From: Bradyrhizobium guangxiense
Lineage (GTDB): Bacteria; Pseudomonadota; Alphaproteobacteria; Rhizobiales; Xanthobacteraceae
NCBI RefSeq assembly: GCF_004114915.1
Contig: NZ_CP022219.1
Span: 2,572,501 to 2,636,500, forward strand
Direction of reading: 5' to 3'
Length of the DNA: 64,000 nt
The notes under the pieces: model-generated
What the model was told of the DNA's origin: nothing
Databases searched by the model: none
The model's input: the letters and a program-made list of their open reading frames with translations, nothing else
Shown here: piece by piece, positions 36,352 to 45,001 of the stretch
Layout of the letters: each line of letters begins with the position of its first letter
How positions within the stretch are numbered: position 1 is the first letter of the stretch
Made by a program: the position numbers and the translations under genes

Positions 36352-37338
36352 TCAGGAGATCGCTTTCCGCCTCGGTTTCCCGCGCTCCTTGCGTAAAGGC
36401 AAAGTTGCGTCGCGCGGGGCGGGCTCCACGAACCCGCTCGCCACGGCGGCGGCCTGCGCAAGATCCTGGCTGATGACATCGAGTACGGCCTTGGCCGCGA
36501 CCGACACGGCGCGCCTGGGGTGATGCACCCACGCAATCGAGCGCACGATCCTCTGCTCGTCGAAGCGATGCGCCCGAATGGCGCCGCTTGCGAGCGATTG
36601 CCGGAGGGCGATGGTCGGCAGCACCGTCGCGAAATCGGTAGTCGAGATCACGTCGCAGAGCGCGGGCAGGGTGTCGAGCTCCAGGCGTGGCCGCAGGTCG
36701 ATGCCGATTGCGGCGGCGTGCTCGTCGAGGATCAGGCGCAGGCCGTGGCGCTTCGACGGCAGCACGAGATCGACATTGGCGATGTGGTCGAAGCGTAGTT
36801 TTGCAGGCGGCCTGATCGGGCCGTCTTTCCGGCAGGCGAACACCATCTCCTCGTCCATGACGTGACGCGCTGCCAACGGCGTCTTGCGGCGCGGCACGTT
36901 GATCAGCGCGAAATCGAGCTGGCCGGTGTTGACCCAGTCGACCAGCGTCTCTGTATAGCCCTCGCAGACCGACAGCGTGATGTCGGGATAGCGGCTGGCG
37001 ACGGGCGCCGACGACCTCGCCATCGTGCTCTGCGCCACCGATGTGATGAGGCCGACCGAGACGCGGCCCGAGATGCCCCCGCCGAGCTGTGCCATCTCCT
37101 GACGCGCATATTCGGCGTCGCGCACGATCGGGGCGGTCAGCCGCACCAGCGCTTCGCCGGCGCTGGTCAGCGTCATGCCCTGCACACTGCGGTCGAACAG
37201 CTTTTGGCCAAGCTCGGCCTCGAGCTTGGCGATCTGCATGCTTAGTGCCGGCTGCACGATGTTGAGCTGGCGCGCGGCCCTTGTGACGTTCTTTTCCTCG
37301 GCTAGGCACAGGAAATATTGCATCTGCCTGAGTTCCAC
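36352..37338 (-). CDS. LysR-type regulator flanking the furan cluster
   Basis: 328 aa. The N-terminal winged HTH is at residues 1-60 (MELRQMQYFLCLAEEKNVTRAARQLNIVQPALSMQIAKLEAELGQKLFDR). The effector domain from about 90 (GRVSVGLITSVAQSTM) has two a/b lobes. It is divergent from the UbiX-type gene, with an ATTGAT-N6-ATCAAT site and a TATAAT box in the 151-bp gap, the classic LysR activator layout. Inducer is probably a furan carboxylate. The C-terminal tail is Lys/Arg-rich (LPLRKERGKPRRKAIS). Confidence 0.92.
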   Translation of the reverse strand: MELRQMQYFLCLAEEKNVTRAARQLNIVQPALSMQIAKLEAELGQKLFDRSVQGMTLTSAGEALVRLTAPIVRDAEYARQEMAQLGGGISGRVSVGLITSVAQSTMARSSAPVASRYPDITLSVCEGYTETLVDWVNTGQLDFALINVPRRKTPLAARHVMDEEMVFACRKDGPIRPPAKLRFDHIANVDLVLPSKRHGLRLILDEHAAAIGIDLRPRLELDTLPALCDVISTTDFATVLPTIALRQSLASGAIRAHRFDEQRIVRSIAWVHHPRRAVSVAAKAVLDVISQDLAQAAAVASGFVEPAPRDATLPLRKERGKPRRKAIS

Positions 37339-37387
37339 CGGGCCCGTCCTTCATTCGCCTACCGAGGTTCATCCATCATTTCAGATG

Positions 37388-37405
37388 ATTGATGATATAA
37401 TCAAT
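37388..37405. promoter_or_regulatory. LysR-type site ATTGAT-N6-ATCAAT with TATAAT
   Basis: The dyad at 37388-37405 encloses TATAAT (37396-37401) reading toward hmfG. There is no good -35 box at the usual distance, which fits a promoter that needs an activator. Flanking bases extend the symmetry imperfectly to 10-bp arms. The neighbouring LysR gene starts 50 bp to the left. Confidence 0.5.
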
Positions 37406-37489
37406 GATTATTTGTGGTGATGACATGGATTGCCTAGTCTTGTGGGCACGTGCCCTAAAGGCGCGGCCCAAGAGAGTGAAACCAGACAT

Positions 37490-38110
37490 ATGCGGGACGC
37501 CTGGCCCAAGCGGATGATCATCGGTATTTCCGGCGCCTCCGGCGTCCGCTATGGCGTGCGCCTGCTGCAGCTGCTGCGCAATGCCGGCGTCGAGACGCAT
37601 CTGGTGATGTCGAAGACCGCCGAGTTGACCTTTGCCTACGAGACCGATTTGAAGATCGCAGAGGTGAAAGGGCTCGCCAATGTCTGCCATGCCATCGACG
37701 ACATGGCCTCCGCCATCTCCAGTGGCTCGTTCCGCACCGCCGGCATGATTGTGGCGCCGTGCTCGATGCGCTCGATGTCCGAGATCGCCTCGGGCGTGAC
37801 CACGACATTGCTGACTCGTGCCGCCGACGTCGTACTGAAGGAGCGCCGTCGTCTGGTGCTGATGGTGCGCGAGACCCCGCTGCACACCGGGCACCTCAGG
37901 ACCATGACGGCGCTATCGGAGATGGGCGCGATCATCGCGCCGCCCGTGCCGGCCTTCTACGCCAAACCGGAAAATCTCGAAGACATGGTCGAGCACACCG
38001 TTGGCCGCGTGCTCGACTTGTTCGATATCGACATCGGCGTGGTGCGCCGCTGGGGCGAGGACGAGGCGCTTAAGCGCCGCTCGCCGACGCTGCACAAGGC
38101 TGCGCCCTGA
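37490..38110 (+). CDS. hmfG: UbiX-like flavin prenyltransferase, partner of the UbiD-type decarboxylase
   Basis: 206 aa. UbiX enzymes attach a dimethylallyl group to FMN to make prenylated FMN, the cofactor of UbiD decarboxylases. Family motifs are IIGISGASGVRYGVRLLQLL (FMN site), MIVAPCSMRSMSEIASG and RRLVLMVRETPLHTGHLRTM. The UbiD gene follows after 29 bp. ATG at 37490 was chosen; MIIGISG at 37514 is an alternative. In the C. basilensis furan pathway HmfG plays this role; assignment rests on gene neighbourhood. Confidence 0.88.
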   Translation: MRDAWPKRMIIGISGASGVRYGVRLLQLLRNAGVETHLVMSKTAELTFAYETDLKIAEVKGLANVCHAIDDMASAISSGSFRTAGMIVAPCSMRSMSEIASGVTTTLLTRAADVVLKERRRLVLMVRETPLHTGHLRTMTALSEMGAIIAPPVPAFYAKPENLEDMVEHTVGRVLDLFDIDIGVVRRWGEDEALKRRSPTLHKAAP

Positions 38111-38139
38111 GCTGAAGACGTCGAGGAAAGACCCGTTAC

Positions 38140-39561
38140 ATGCAAATGGAACCTCCGGCCAGACCCGCTGCGAAGGTGCAAGCCGATCTACGCGGCTGGC
38201 TCTCCTACCTCGCCGAACACGGCAAGCTCGCCATTGCGCGCGAAGGCATTGGCCTCGCCGACGAGCTCGCCGCCATCGCCAAGCGCCTGGAGCGCGACAG
38301 CGCGGTGCTGTTTCCGCGCCCCGGCGGGCACGAGATCCCCGTGGTCGCCAATCTCTTTGCCGGGCGCGACTGGGTGGCCGAGTCCCTCGGCGTGACCGAG
38401 GACCAGTTGCTGCCGCGCTTTCTGGCGGCCGCCAGCCACCCGTTGCCGACGCATGAGGTCGCGAGGGCACCAGTGCAGGAGGTCGTGCATGATAATGTCG
38501 ATCTGCTGCGCCAGCTCCCGGTGCCCAAGCACAATGAGCGCGACAGCGGTCCCTACATCACCGCCGGCCTCCTGATTGCGCGCAATCCCAGAACCGGCGT
38601 GCAGAACGTCTCGATCCACCGCTGCCAGATCTCCGGAAAGAACCGCATCGGCGTGCTCCTGCTACCGCGGCACACCTTCTCCTATTATCGCCTCGCCGAA
38701 GAGCAGGGGCAGGCGCTGGAGATCGCCATCGTCATCGGTGCGCATCCGGCACTGTTGCTGGCCTCCCAAGCCATCGCCGCACTCGATGAGGACGAGATGG
38801 CAATTGCCGGCGCGCTGCTTGGCACGCCTGTCGATGTCGTCAAATGCCGCACCAATTCGGTCCGCGTCCCTGCCCATGCGGAGATCGTGATCGAGGGGCG
38901 CATTCTTCAGGGCGTGCGCGAGCCGGAAGGCCCGTTCGGCGAGTTCCCTCAATATTACGGTCCGCGCGCCAACCGCGAGGTGATTGAGGTCGATGCGATC
39001 ACGCATCGCAAGAAGCCGATCTTCCACACCATCGTTGGCGGCGGTTTCGAGCACCTGATCCTCGGCGGCGTGCCGCGCGAGGCGACGCTGCTCCAGCATC
39101 TGCGCCGCAGCTTCCCCAACGTGCTCGACGTTCGCCTGACGCGCGGCGGCCCCTGCCGCTATCATCTCGCGATCAAGATCGACAAGGCCAATGACGGCGA
39201 GCCCAAGAACATCATGATGTGCGCCTTCGGCGCCCACTACGACATCAAGCAGGTGGTCGTCGTGGACAAGGACGTCGACATCTCCTCATCGGACGAAATC
39301 GAATGGGCGGTGGCGACGCGCTTCCAGGCTGATCGCGATCTCATGGTCGTCTCAGGTGCGCTCGGCTCGAAGCTTGATCCGACCACCGACAACGGCATCA
39401 GCGCCAAGATGGGCCTGGATGCGACCGCACCGGTCAGCGCGCCCGAACTCGCCTTCAAGCGCATCCGCGTGAAGGGTGAGGAGCATGTCGATCTCGCCAC
39501 TGCGTTGCAGGCCGATCCGAGTGCGGCGGTCGCGCGGCTTCTCGCGGAGGCGCGTGCATGA
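38140..39561 (+). CDS. hmfF: UbiD family decarboxylase, probable 2,5-furandicarboxylate decarboxylase
   Basis: 473 aa prFMN-dependent decarboxylase. UbiD blocks are DLRGWLSYLAEHGKLAIAREG, PVPKHNERDSGPYITAGLLIARNP, the EGPFGEFPQYYGPRANR segment that holds the conserved acidic active-site residues, and KIDKANDGEPKNIMMCAFG. The predicted reaction is FDCA to 2-furoate plus CO2. The neighbouring UbiX, furoyl-CoA dehydrogenase and GMC genes make HmfF the best fit; other UbiD aromatic decarboxylases would look alike. GAGGAAAG precedes the ATG by about 10 nt. Confidence 0.85.
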   Translation: MQMEPPARPAAKVQADLRGWLSYLAEHGKLAIAREGIGLADELAAIAKRLERDSAVLFPRPGGHEIPVVANLFAGRDWVAESLGVTEDQLLPRFLAAASHPLPTHEVARAPVQEVVHDNVDLLRQLPVPKHNERDSGPYITAGLLIARNPRTGVQNVSIHRCQISGKNRIGVLLLPRHTFSYYRLAEEQGQALEIAIVIGAHPALLLASQAIAALDEDEMAIAGALLGTPVDVVKCRTNSVRVPAHAEIVIEGRILQGVREPEGPFGEFPQYYGPRANREVIEVDAITHRKKPIFHTIVGGGFEHLILGGVPREATLLQHLRRSFPNVLDVRLTRGGPCRYHLAIKIDKANDGEPKNIMMCAFGAHYDIKQVVVVDKDVDISSSDEIEWAVATRFQADRDLMVVSGALGSKLDPTTDNGISAKMGLDATAPVSAPELAFKRIRVKGEEHVDLATALQADPSAAVARLLAEARA

Positions 39562-39688
39562 GCCGGTTACCGCCTCCAATCGACTTGCGTCGGTTTGCGT
39601 CGTTGGAATATGAAGCGGGTGCTGGTTATAGTGCCTCGCCAATGAACCAATCGTATTGCAGCGCAATGCTGCCGGGGGGAAGGAACTG

Positions 39689-40528
39689 ATGTCGACGGCC
39701 CTGCGCATCGCTCACGGCGCTTTCGGCAGGGTCGCGCTGCTCGACATGGACCGTTCGCTGGTTCGTCACGCTCATCATCACTGTCACGTCCTGCTCAAGG
39801 TCGAGGGCGCCGACACGCAGTTCCTAGTCGGCGACCAGGTCACGCCGCTGACCGACACCGCCGCCGTGCTGGTCGACGGCTGGAAGCCGCATGCCTATGT
39901 GCACGACGTCAATCGGCCGCGCACGCTGATCATGGCGCTCTATATCGAGCCGGAATGGCTGAAGGAGTTCCGACCCGGTTGGGCTGCGAGCGGCGCGCCG
40001 GGCTTTTTCGAGCGTCCTTCGGGCGAGGTGTCGCCGCGCATCCGCCAGCTTACGCTGCATCTGGCCACTGAAATGATGGCGAATCCGGATGCGGTGCGCA
40101 CCCATGAGCAGACCCTGTCTGACCTGATGATCGCGGTGATCGAACGCTTCACACCCTGGCGCAGCTTTCCGACCTCGATCCGCGGCATGACCGCGGTTGG
40201 CTGCGACTGGCGCATCCGCCGCGCCATGGACGCGATGCGCGTCCATGATTCCTATTCCAATGTCGATCAGTTCGTGAAGGGCGCGGGCCTCTCGCGCGCG
40301 CAATTCTTCCGCCTGTTCGAGACCTCACTCGGCGTCTCGCCAAAGCTCTATCTCAACGTTGTCCGCATGGAGCGCGCGCTCGAGGCCGTGATGCGCGAGG
40401 ACACGCCGCTCGGCGAGCTCAGCGAGCGCTTTGGCTTTCCGGAGCCGGCGCATTTCACGCGTTTCTTCCGCGATCATGCCGGCGTCAGCCCGCGCGAGTT
40501 TCGCAACGTTTCGCGTCTTGCCGGTTGA
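39689..40528 (+). CDS. AraC family transcriptional regulator of the furan cluster
   Basis: 279 aa. The N-terminal cupin-like sensor (RHAHHHCHVLLKVEGADTQFLVGDQ) is followed by two HTH motifs from about residue 175 (NVDQFVKGAGLSRAQFFRLFETSLGVSPKLYLNVVRMERAL and PLGELSERFGFPEPAHFTRFFRDHAGVSPREFR). The start was set at MSTALR, which has GGGGGAAGGA upstream. It sits alone between hmfF and hmfA with 127 and 143 bp on either side, so it probably has its own promoter and activates hmfA onward. Confidence 0.92.
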   Translation: MSTALRIAHGAFGRVALLDMDRSLVRHAHHHCHVLLKVEGADTQFLVGDQVTPLTDTAAVLVDGWKPHAYVHDVNRPRTLIMALYIEPEWLKEFRPGWAASGAPGFFERPSGEVSPRIRQLTLHLATEMMANPDAVRTHEQTLSDLMIAVIERFTPWRSFPTSIRGMTAVGCDWRIRRAMDAMRVHDSYSNVDQFVKGAGLSRAQFFRLFETSLGVSPKLYLNVVRMERALEAVMREDTPLGELSERFGFPEPAHFTRFFRDHAGVSPREFRNVSRLAG

Positions 40529-40671
40529 GTTCCGCAAGCTGATATTGCGCTGCACAGTCTCTAATGAGACGATTTGGTAAGTGGTGAGAGCGGGCGGTAT
40601 GGCCCGCCCACCCGCCGTCCTGACATCTGTCACCGTCGCGTCAAAGAGCGCGTCGGGAGGTATGCCGGGAC

Positions 40672-43600
40672 ATGTTGCAGGCGGTCAAATCCGCAAATCC
40701 GGGAAGCGGCGATGAACCGTGGGTCGGGCGTTCGATCGAGCGCGTGGAGGATGCTGCGCTGCTCACCGGCCGCGGCCGCTTCATCGACGATCTGGGCGTT
40801 GCGCCCGGCACGTTGCATGCGACCATCCTGCGATCGCCGCACGCACATGCCGATATTCTCTCGATCGATGCTGAAGCTGCAAAGCGCCTGCCGGGCGTCG
40901 CCGCGGTTCTGACCGGCAGCGACGTCAAGGCCGTCACCACGAGCCTCGTCGTCGGCGTGAAGGCGCCGGTCGAGTGCTGGCCCATTGCAATGGACCGCGT
41001 GCGCTATGTTGGTGAGCCCGTTGCCGTGATCGTGGCGACCGATCGCGCCCGCGCCGAGGACGCGGCCGAGCTCATCAACGTCGAATACAGCCCGCGCGGG
41101 GCAGTGGTCGATCCGCTCGGCGCGATCGCACCCGAGGCACCGGTGCTGCACGACGGCTTTCCCGGCAATCTCGCCAGCGATCGTTCCTTCCGCTATGGCG
41201 ATCCGGAAAAAGCCTTTGCGGATGCGCCGCATCGCTTCTCCATCGACATCCGCTATCCCCGTAACTCCTGCACGCCGATCGAGACCTATGGCGTCGTTGT
41301 CTCGCACGAGGCGGGCGAGGACGCCTATGAGGTTCTCGCCAACTTCCAGGGTCCGTTCAGCATCCACACGGTGATTGCGCGGGCATTGAAAGTGCCGGGC
41401 AACCGGTTGCGGCTGCGCACGCCGCCGGATTCCGGCGGCAGCTTCGGCGTCAAGCAGGGCGTATTTCCCTACATCGTGCTGATCGCGGCGGCGGCGCGCT
41501 GCACGGGACGACCCGTCAAATGGATCGAGGACCGGCTCGAGCATCTCACCGCATCGGTGTCGGCCACCAATCGCGCGACCAAGCTGTCGGCGGCGGTGGC
41601 CGCGGATGGCAAGATTCTCGCGCTCGACTGGGACCAGGTCGAGGATTGCGGCGCGCACTTGCGTGCGCCCGAGCCGGCGACGCTCTATCGCATGCATGGC
41701 AATCTGACCGGCGCCTACGACATCAGCCACGTCAAGGTCCGCAATCGCGTCGTCGTCACCAACAAGACGCCGACTGGCCTCAACCGCGGTTTTGGCGGGC
41801 CGCAGGTCTATTTCGCGCTGGAACGGCTGGGGCAGCGCATTGCGATCGGCCTGAACCTCGACCCGCTTGATGTCATCAAGCGCAACCTGATTGAGGCGAA
41901 CGCGTTTCCCTATCGCACTGCGACGGGAGCCTTGCTCGACTCCGGCAATTACCAGGAAGCGATCGCGCAAGCGGTCGAGCAGGGCAGGCTTGGCGAACTG
42001 AAAGCCAAGCGCGACGAGGCGCGGGCAGAGGGGCGTCTCTACGGCATCGGCTTCACCGCGGTGGTCGAGCCCAGCGTCTCCAACATGGGCTACATCACCA
42101 CTGTGCTGACCGCGGCCGAGCGTCGCAAGGCGGGTCCCAAGAACGGCGCGCAGGCGACCGCGACCGTCGGCCTCGATCCGGTCGGTAGCGTCACCGTGCA
42201 CGTCGCCTCGGTGCCGCAGGGGCAGGGCCATCGCACCGTGCTGTCGCAGGTCGTTGCCGACGTCTTCGGCCTGCAGCCGAAGGACATTCGCGTCAACACC
42301 GAGATCGACACGGCCAAGGACGCCTGGTCAATCGCGTCAGGGAATTACGCCAGCCGTTTTGCCGCGGCCGTGGCAGGCACCGCGAAGATTGCGGCCGAGC
42401 GCGTCGCCGGCAAGCTTGCGCGGATCGCCGCCAGCCAGCTCAACGTCGAGGCTGCCGACATCATTTTTGCAAAAGGGTTCGTCGCCTCAAAACACAATCC
42501 AGAGAACCGGATCGCGTTCTCGCGCGTCGCAGCCCTCAGCCACTGGTCGCCGGGCTCGCTGCCTGACGATGCCGGCCAGACCATCCGCGAGACCGTGTTC
42601 TGGACGCCACCGGAACTGACGGCGCCCGACGACGAGGACCGCATCAACTCCTCGCTCTGCCATGGTTTCATCTTCGACTTTTGCGGCGTGGAGATCGACC
42701 GCGTCACGCTGGAGACACGGATCGACCGTTACGTCACCATGCATGACTGCGGCACCATCCTTCATCCCGGCATGGTCAACGGCCAGATCCGCGGCGGCTT
42801 CACACAGGCGCTAGGCGCCGCGCTGCTCGAGGAATATGCCTATGCCGAGGACGGCAGCTTCCTGACGGGCACGCTTGCCGACTATCTGCTGCCGACCACC
42901 ACCGAGGTGCCGGAGCCCGAGATATTCCACATGGAGACGCCGTCGCCGTTCACGCCGCTCGGCGCAAAAGGCGTCGGCGAAGGCAATTGCATGTCGACGC
43001 CGGTGTGCCTCGCCAATGCGGTAGCCGATGCGCTTGGCGTTGCCGACGTCACCTTGCCGCTGGTGCCGGCGCGGCTCGTGGAGCTCGTGCGCGGCGCTGA
43101 ACCGCCGCCTCCCGCGGGTCGCGTGACCGCTGCCCCCGCGCGCGATGATGATCGGCGCTTGCGCGGTGAGGGGCAGGCTGTGGTGAAGGGCGCGCCCGAA
43201 CAGGTCTGGGCCATGCTGCTCGATCCCGCGACGCTGCAATCGGTCATTCCGGGCTGCCAGCGCGTCGACAAGGTCACCGACACCCATTTCCGCGCCGATG
43301 TCACGCTCGGCATCGGTCCCGTCACCGGCCGCTATCGTGCCGATGTCGAGCTGTTCGATCTCGACCCGCCACGTGCGGTCACCTTGCGCGGCGGCGCCAC
43401 CGGTGCGCTCGGCTTCGGCAATGCCGAGGGACGCATCACGCTGGCGCCCGACGGCAATGGCGGCACCAGGCTGACCTACAGCTACGACGCCGCGATCGGC
43501 GGCAAGGTCGCCAGCATCGGCGGCCGCCTGCTCGACGGCGCAACGCGCGTGATCATCGGCCAGTTCTTCACCGCGCTCGCTCGCAAGGCCGGCGGCGGTG

Positions 43601-43674
43601 GCGCGGAGGGTGGCGGCTTCTCACTGTTCGCGCTGCTGGCGAAGCTGGCCAGCCTGTTCGGAGGGCGCCGATGA
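40672..43674 (+). CDS. hmfA: 2-furoyl-CoA dehydrogenase large (molybdopterin) subunit with C-terminal CoxG-like domain
   Basis: 1000 aa. Residues 1 to about 805 are a CoxL/XDH large subunit (VEDAALLTGRGRFIDD, GGSFGVKQGVFPY, LNRGFGGPQ at the MoCo, and GAKGVGEG with the catalytic Glu). After a Pro-rich linker (EPPPPAGRVTAAPARDDD) the last 170 residues form a CoxG/SRPBCC domain (GQAVVKGAPEQVWAMLLDPATLQSVIPGC, GIGPVTGRYRADVEL) ending in a hydrophobic tail (FSLFALLAKLASLF). It would hydroxylate 2-furoyl-CoA at C5. It is coupled to hmfB by a 4-bp overlap. Function is inferred from the complete cluster. Confidence 0.88.
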   Translation: MLQAVKSANPGSGDEPWVGRSIERVEDAALLTGRGRFIDDLGVAPGTLHATILRSPHAHADILSIDAEAAKRLPGVAAVLTGSDVKAVTTSLVVGVKAPVECWPIAMDRVRYVGEPVAVIVATDRARAEDAAELINVEYSPRGAVVDPLGAIAPEAPVLHDGFPGNLASDRSFRYGDPEKAFADAPHRFSIDIRYPRNSCTPIETYGVVVSHEAGEDAYEVLANFQGPFSIHTVIARALKVPGNRLRLRTPPDSGGSFGVKQGVFPYIVLIAAAARCTGRPVKWIEDRLEHLTASVSATNRATKLSAAVAADGKILALDWDQVEDCGAHLRAPEPATLYRMHGNLTGAYDISHVKVRNRVVVTNKTPTGLNRGFGGPQVYFALERLGQRIAIGLNLDPLDVIKRNLIEANAFPYRTATGALLDSGNYQEAIAQAVEQGRLGELKAKRDEARAEGRLYGIGFTAVVEPSVSNMGYITTVLTAAERRKAGPKNGAQATATVGLDPVGSVTVHVASVPQGQGHRTVLSQVVADVFGLQPKDIRVNTEIDTAKDAWSIASGNYASRFAAAVAGTAKIAAERVAGKLARIAASQLNVEAADIIFAKGFVASKHNPENRIAFSRVAALSHWSPGSLPDDAGQTIRETVFWTPPELTAPDDEDRINSSLCHGFIFDFCGVEIDRVTLETRIDRYVTMHDCGTILHPGMVNGQIRGGFTQALGAALLEEYAYAEDGSFLTGTLADYLLPTTTEVPEPEIFHMETPSPFTPLGAKGVGEGNCMSTPVCLANAVADALGVADVTLPLVPARLVELVRGAEPPPPAGRVTAAPARDDDRRLRGEGQAVVKGAPEQVWAMLLDPATLQSVIPGCQRVDKVTDTHFRADVTLGIGPVTGRYRADVELFDLDPPRAVTLRGGATGALGFGNAEGRITLAPDGNGGTRLTYSYDAAIGGKVASIGGRLLDGATRVIIGQFFTALARKAGGGGAEGGGFSLFALLAKLASLFGGRR

Positions 43675-44486
43675 AGCCGCCCGCATTCGACTATCTCCGT
43701 GCCGGGAGCATCAGTGACGTCCTCGAAGGCCTCGCACAGCAGGCCGGCGATGCCCGTGTGCTCGCGGGCGGGCAATCGCTGATGGCGATGCTGAATATGC
43801 GTCTGGCCAAACCAAAGCTGCTGATCGACATCATGGGGATCAGGGAGCTGCGCCAGATCGAGCGCAAGGGCGATGCCGTCGTCATCGGCGCGGGCGTGCG
43901 CCAGGCCGATCTGCTGGCCTGGCCGGATCTTACCAAGACGCTGCCGCTGGTGGCGCTGGCGCTGCCTTGGGTCGGACACATGCAGACTCGCAGCCGCGGC
44001 ACCATCTGCGGCTCCCTCGCGCATGCCGATCCCAGCGCAGAGATGCCGCTGACGCTGGTCGCGCTCGGTGGTGAGGTGCTGTTGCGCAACACCAGGCGCC
44101 GCCGCCACGTCATGGCAAAAGACTTTTTTGCCGGCATGATGCTAACCACGCGTGCCGATGACGAGCTGATCGAGGGCATTTCGCTGCCGGTGGTTAAGGG
44201 GGCGCGCGTCGCCTTCCGCGAGGTCGCGCGTCGTCACGGCGATTTCGCCATCGTCGCCTGCGCTGCGATGAAGATTCCGACGGGCGTGCGTCTCGCTGTC
44301 GGGGGCGTCGCTGATGTCCCGACCGCGCGCGACTGGCCTCACCTGGAGGGCAGTGCGCTCGACGACGCTCTCAATACCTTTGCATATGAACTCGGAGCCC
44401 GCGACGACGTCCACGCCAGCGCGCGCTATCGCCGCGACCTCGTGCGGATGATCGGCCGCGACCTGATCGGCGAGGTGCTGCAATGA
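43671..44486 (+). CDS. hmfB: 2-furoyl-CoA dehydrogenase FAD subunit (CoxM-like)
   Basis: 271 aa. The FAD-binding PCMH-type domain is marked by VLAGGQSLMAMLNMRLAKPKLLIDI and the TRSRGTICGSLAHADPSAEMPL loop. The C-terminal CoxM-like domain contains GISLPVVKGARVAFREVARRHGDFAIV. It lacks the extra 4Fe-4S insertion of 4-hydroxybenzoyl-CoA reductase, which argues against that alternative. It passes electrons from the FeS subunit to an acceptor. Overlaps of 4 bp on both sides couple it to hmfA and hmfC. Confidence 0.9.
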   Translation: MKPPAFDYLRAGSISDVLEGLAQQAGDARVLAGGQSLMAMLNMRLAKPKLLIDIMGIRELRQIERKGDAVVIGAGVRQADLLAWPDLTKTLPLVALALPWVGHMQTRSRGTICGSLAHADPSAEMPLTLVALGGEVLLRNTRRRRHVMAKDFFAGMMLTTRADDELIEGISLPVVKGARVAFREVARRHGDFAIVACAAMKIPTGVRLAVGGVADVPTARDWPHLEGSALDDALNTFAYELGARDDVHASARYRRDLVRMIGRDLIGEVLQ

Positions 44487-45001
44487 CCCGTCTCAAGGCA
44501 GACAGTCGCCATCCCGTCCGTTTCTCGCTGAATGGCAAGCCGGTCGAGGGTGAGGCCGAACCGCGCATGCTGCTCTCCGATTTCCTGCGCCACCAGCTCG
44601 GTGCGACCGGAACCCATGTCGGTTGCGAGCACGGCGTCTGCGGCGCCTGCACGATTGTCGTCGACGGCATGCTGACGCGGTCCTGCCTGACGCTCGCGGC
44701 GCAGGTCGATGGCTGCGAGCTGAGAACGGTGGAGGGGCTCCCCCCCTCGGCCGACCGGTTGGGTGTGCTGCAGCAGGCGTTCCGCCGCAACCACGCCCTC
44801 CAGTGCGGCTTCTGTACCGCCGGCATCCTGATGTCGCTCGACCATTACCTCGCGAAGAATCCATCGCCGACCGAGGCGGAGATCCGCGATCTCCTCAGCG
44901 GGCATATCTGCCGCTGCACCGGCTACACCCCGATCATCCAGGCGACCTTAGAGGCCGCCGCCGAGCTTGCTTCATCCAACAAAGAGACGCCCGATGCTTG
45001 A
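44483..45001 (+). CDS. hmfC: 2-furoyl-CoA dehydrogenase 2Fe-2S subunit (CoxS-like)
   Basis: 172 aa. The plant-type 2Fe-2S cluster is ligated by C48, C53, C56 and C68 (GCEHGVCGACTIVVDG). The second cluster in the helical domain uses C108, C111, C143 and C145 (QCGFCTAGI and HICRCTGYTP). All eight Cys of the family are present. It relays electrons between the molybdenum site and FAD. Its stop overlaps the start of the CoA ligase gene. Confidence 0.94.
   Translation: MTRLKADSRHPVRFSLNGKPVEGEAEPRMLLSDFLRHQLGATGTHVGCEHGVCGACTIVVDGMLTRSCLTLAAQVDGCELRTVEGLPPSADRLGVLQQAFRRNHALQCGFCTAGILMSLDHYLAKNPSPTEAEIRDLLSGHICRCTGYTPIIQATLEAAAELASSNKETPDA

Noticed and set aside
43671..45001. 4-hydroxybenzoyl-CoA reductase (hcrABC) as an alternative for hmfABC
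   Set aside because: The FAD subunit lacks the extra 4Fe-4S insertion, and the UbiX/UbiD, GMC and crotonase neighbours fit the furan pathway better.
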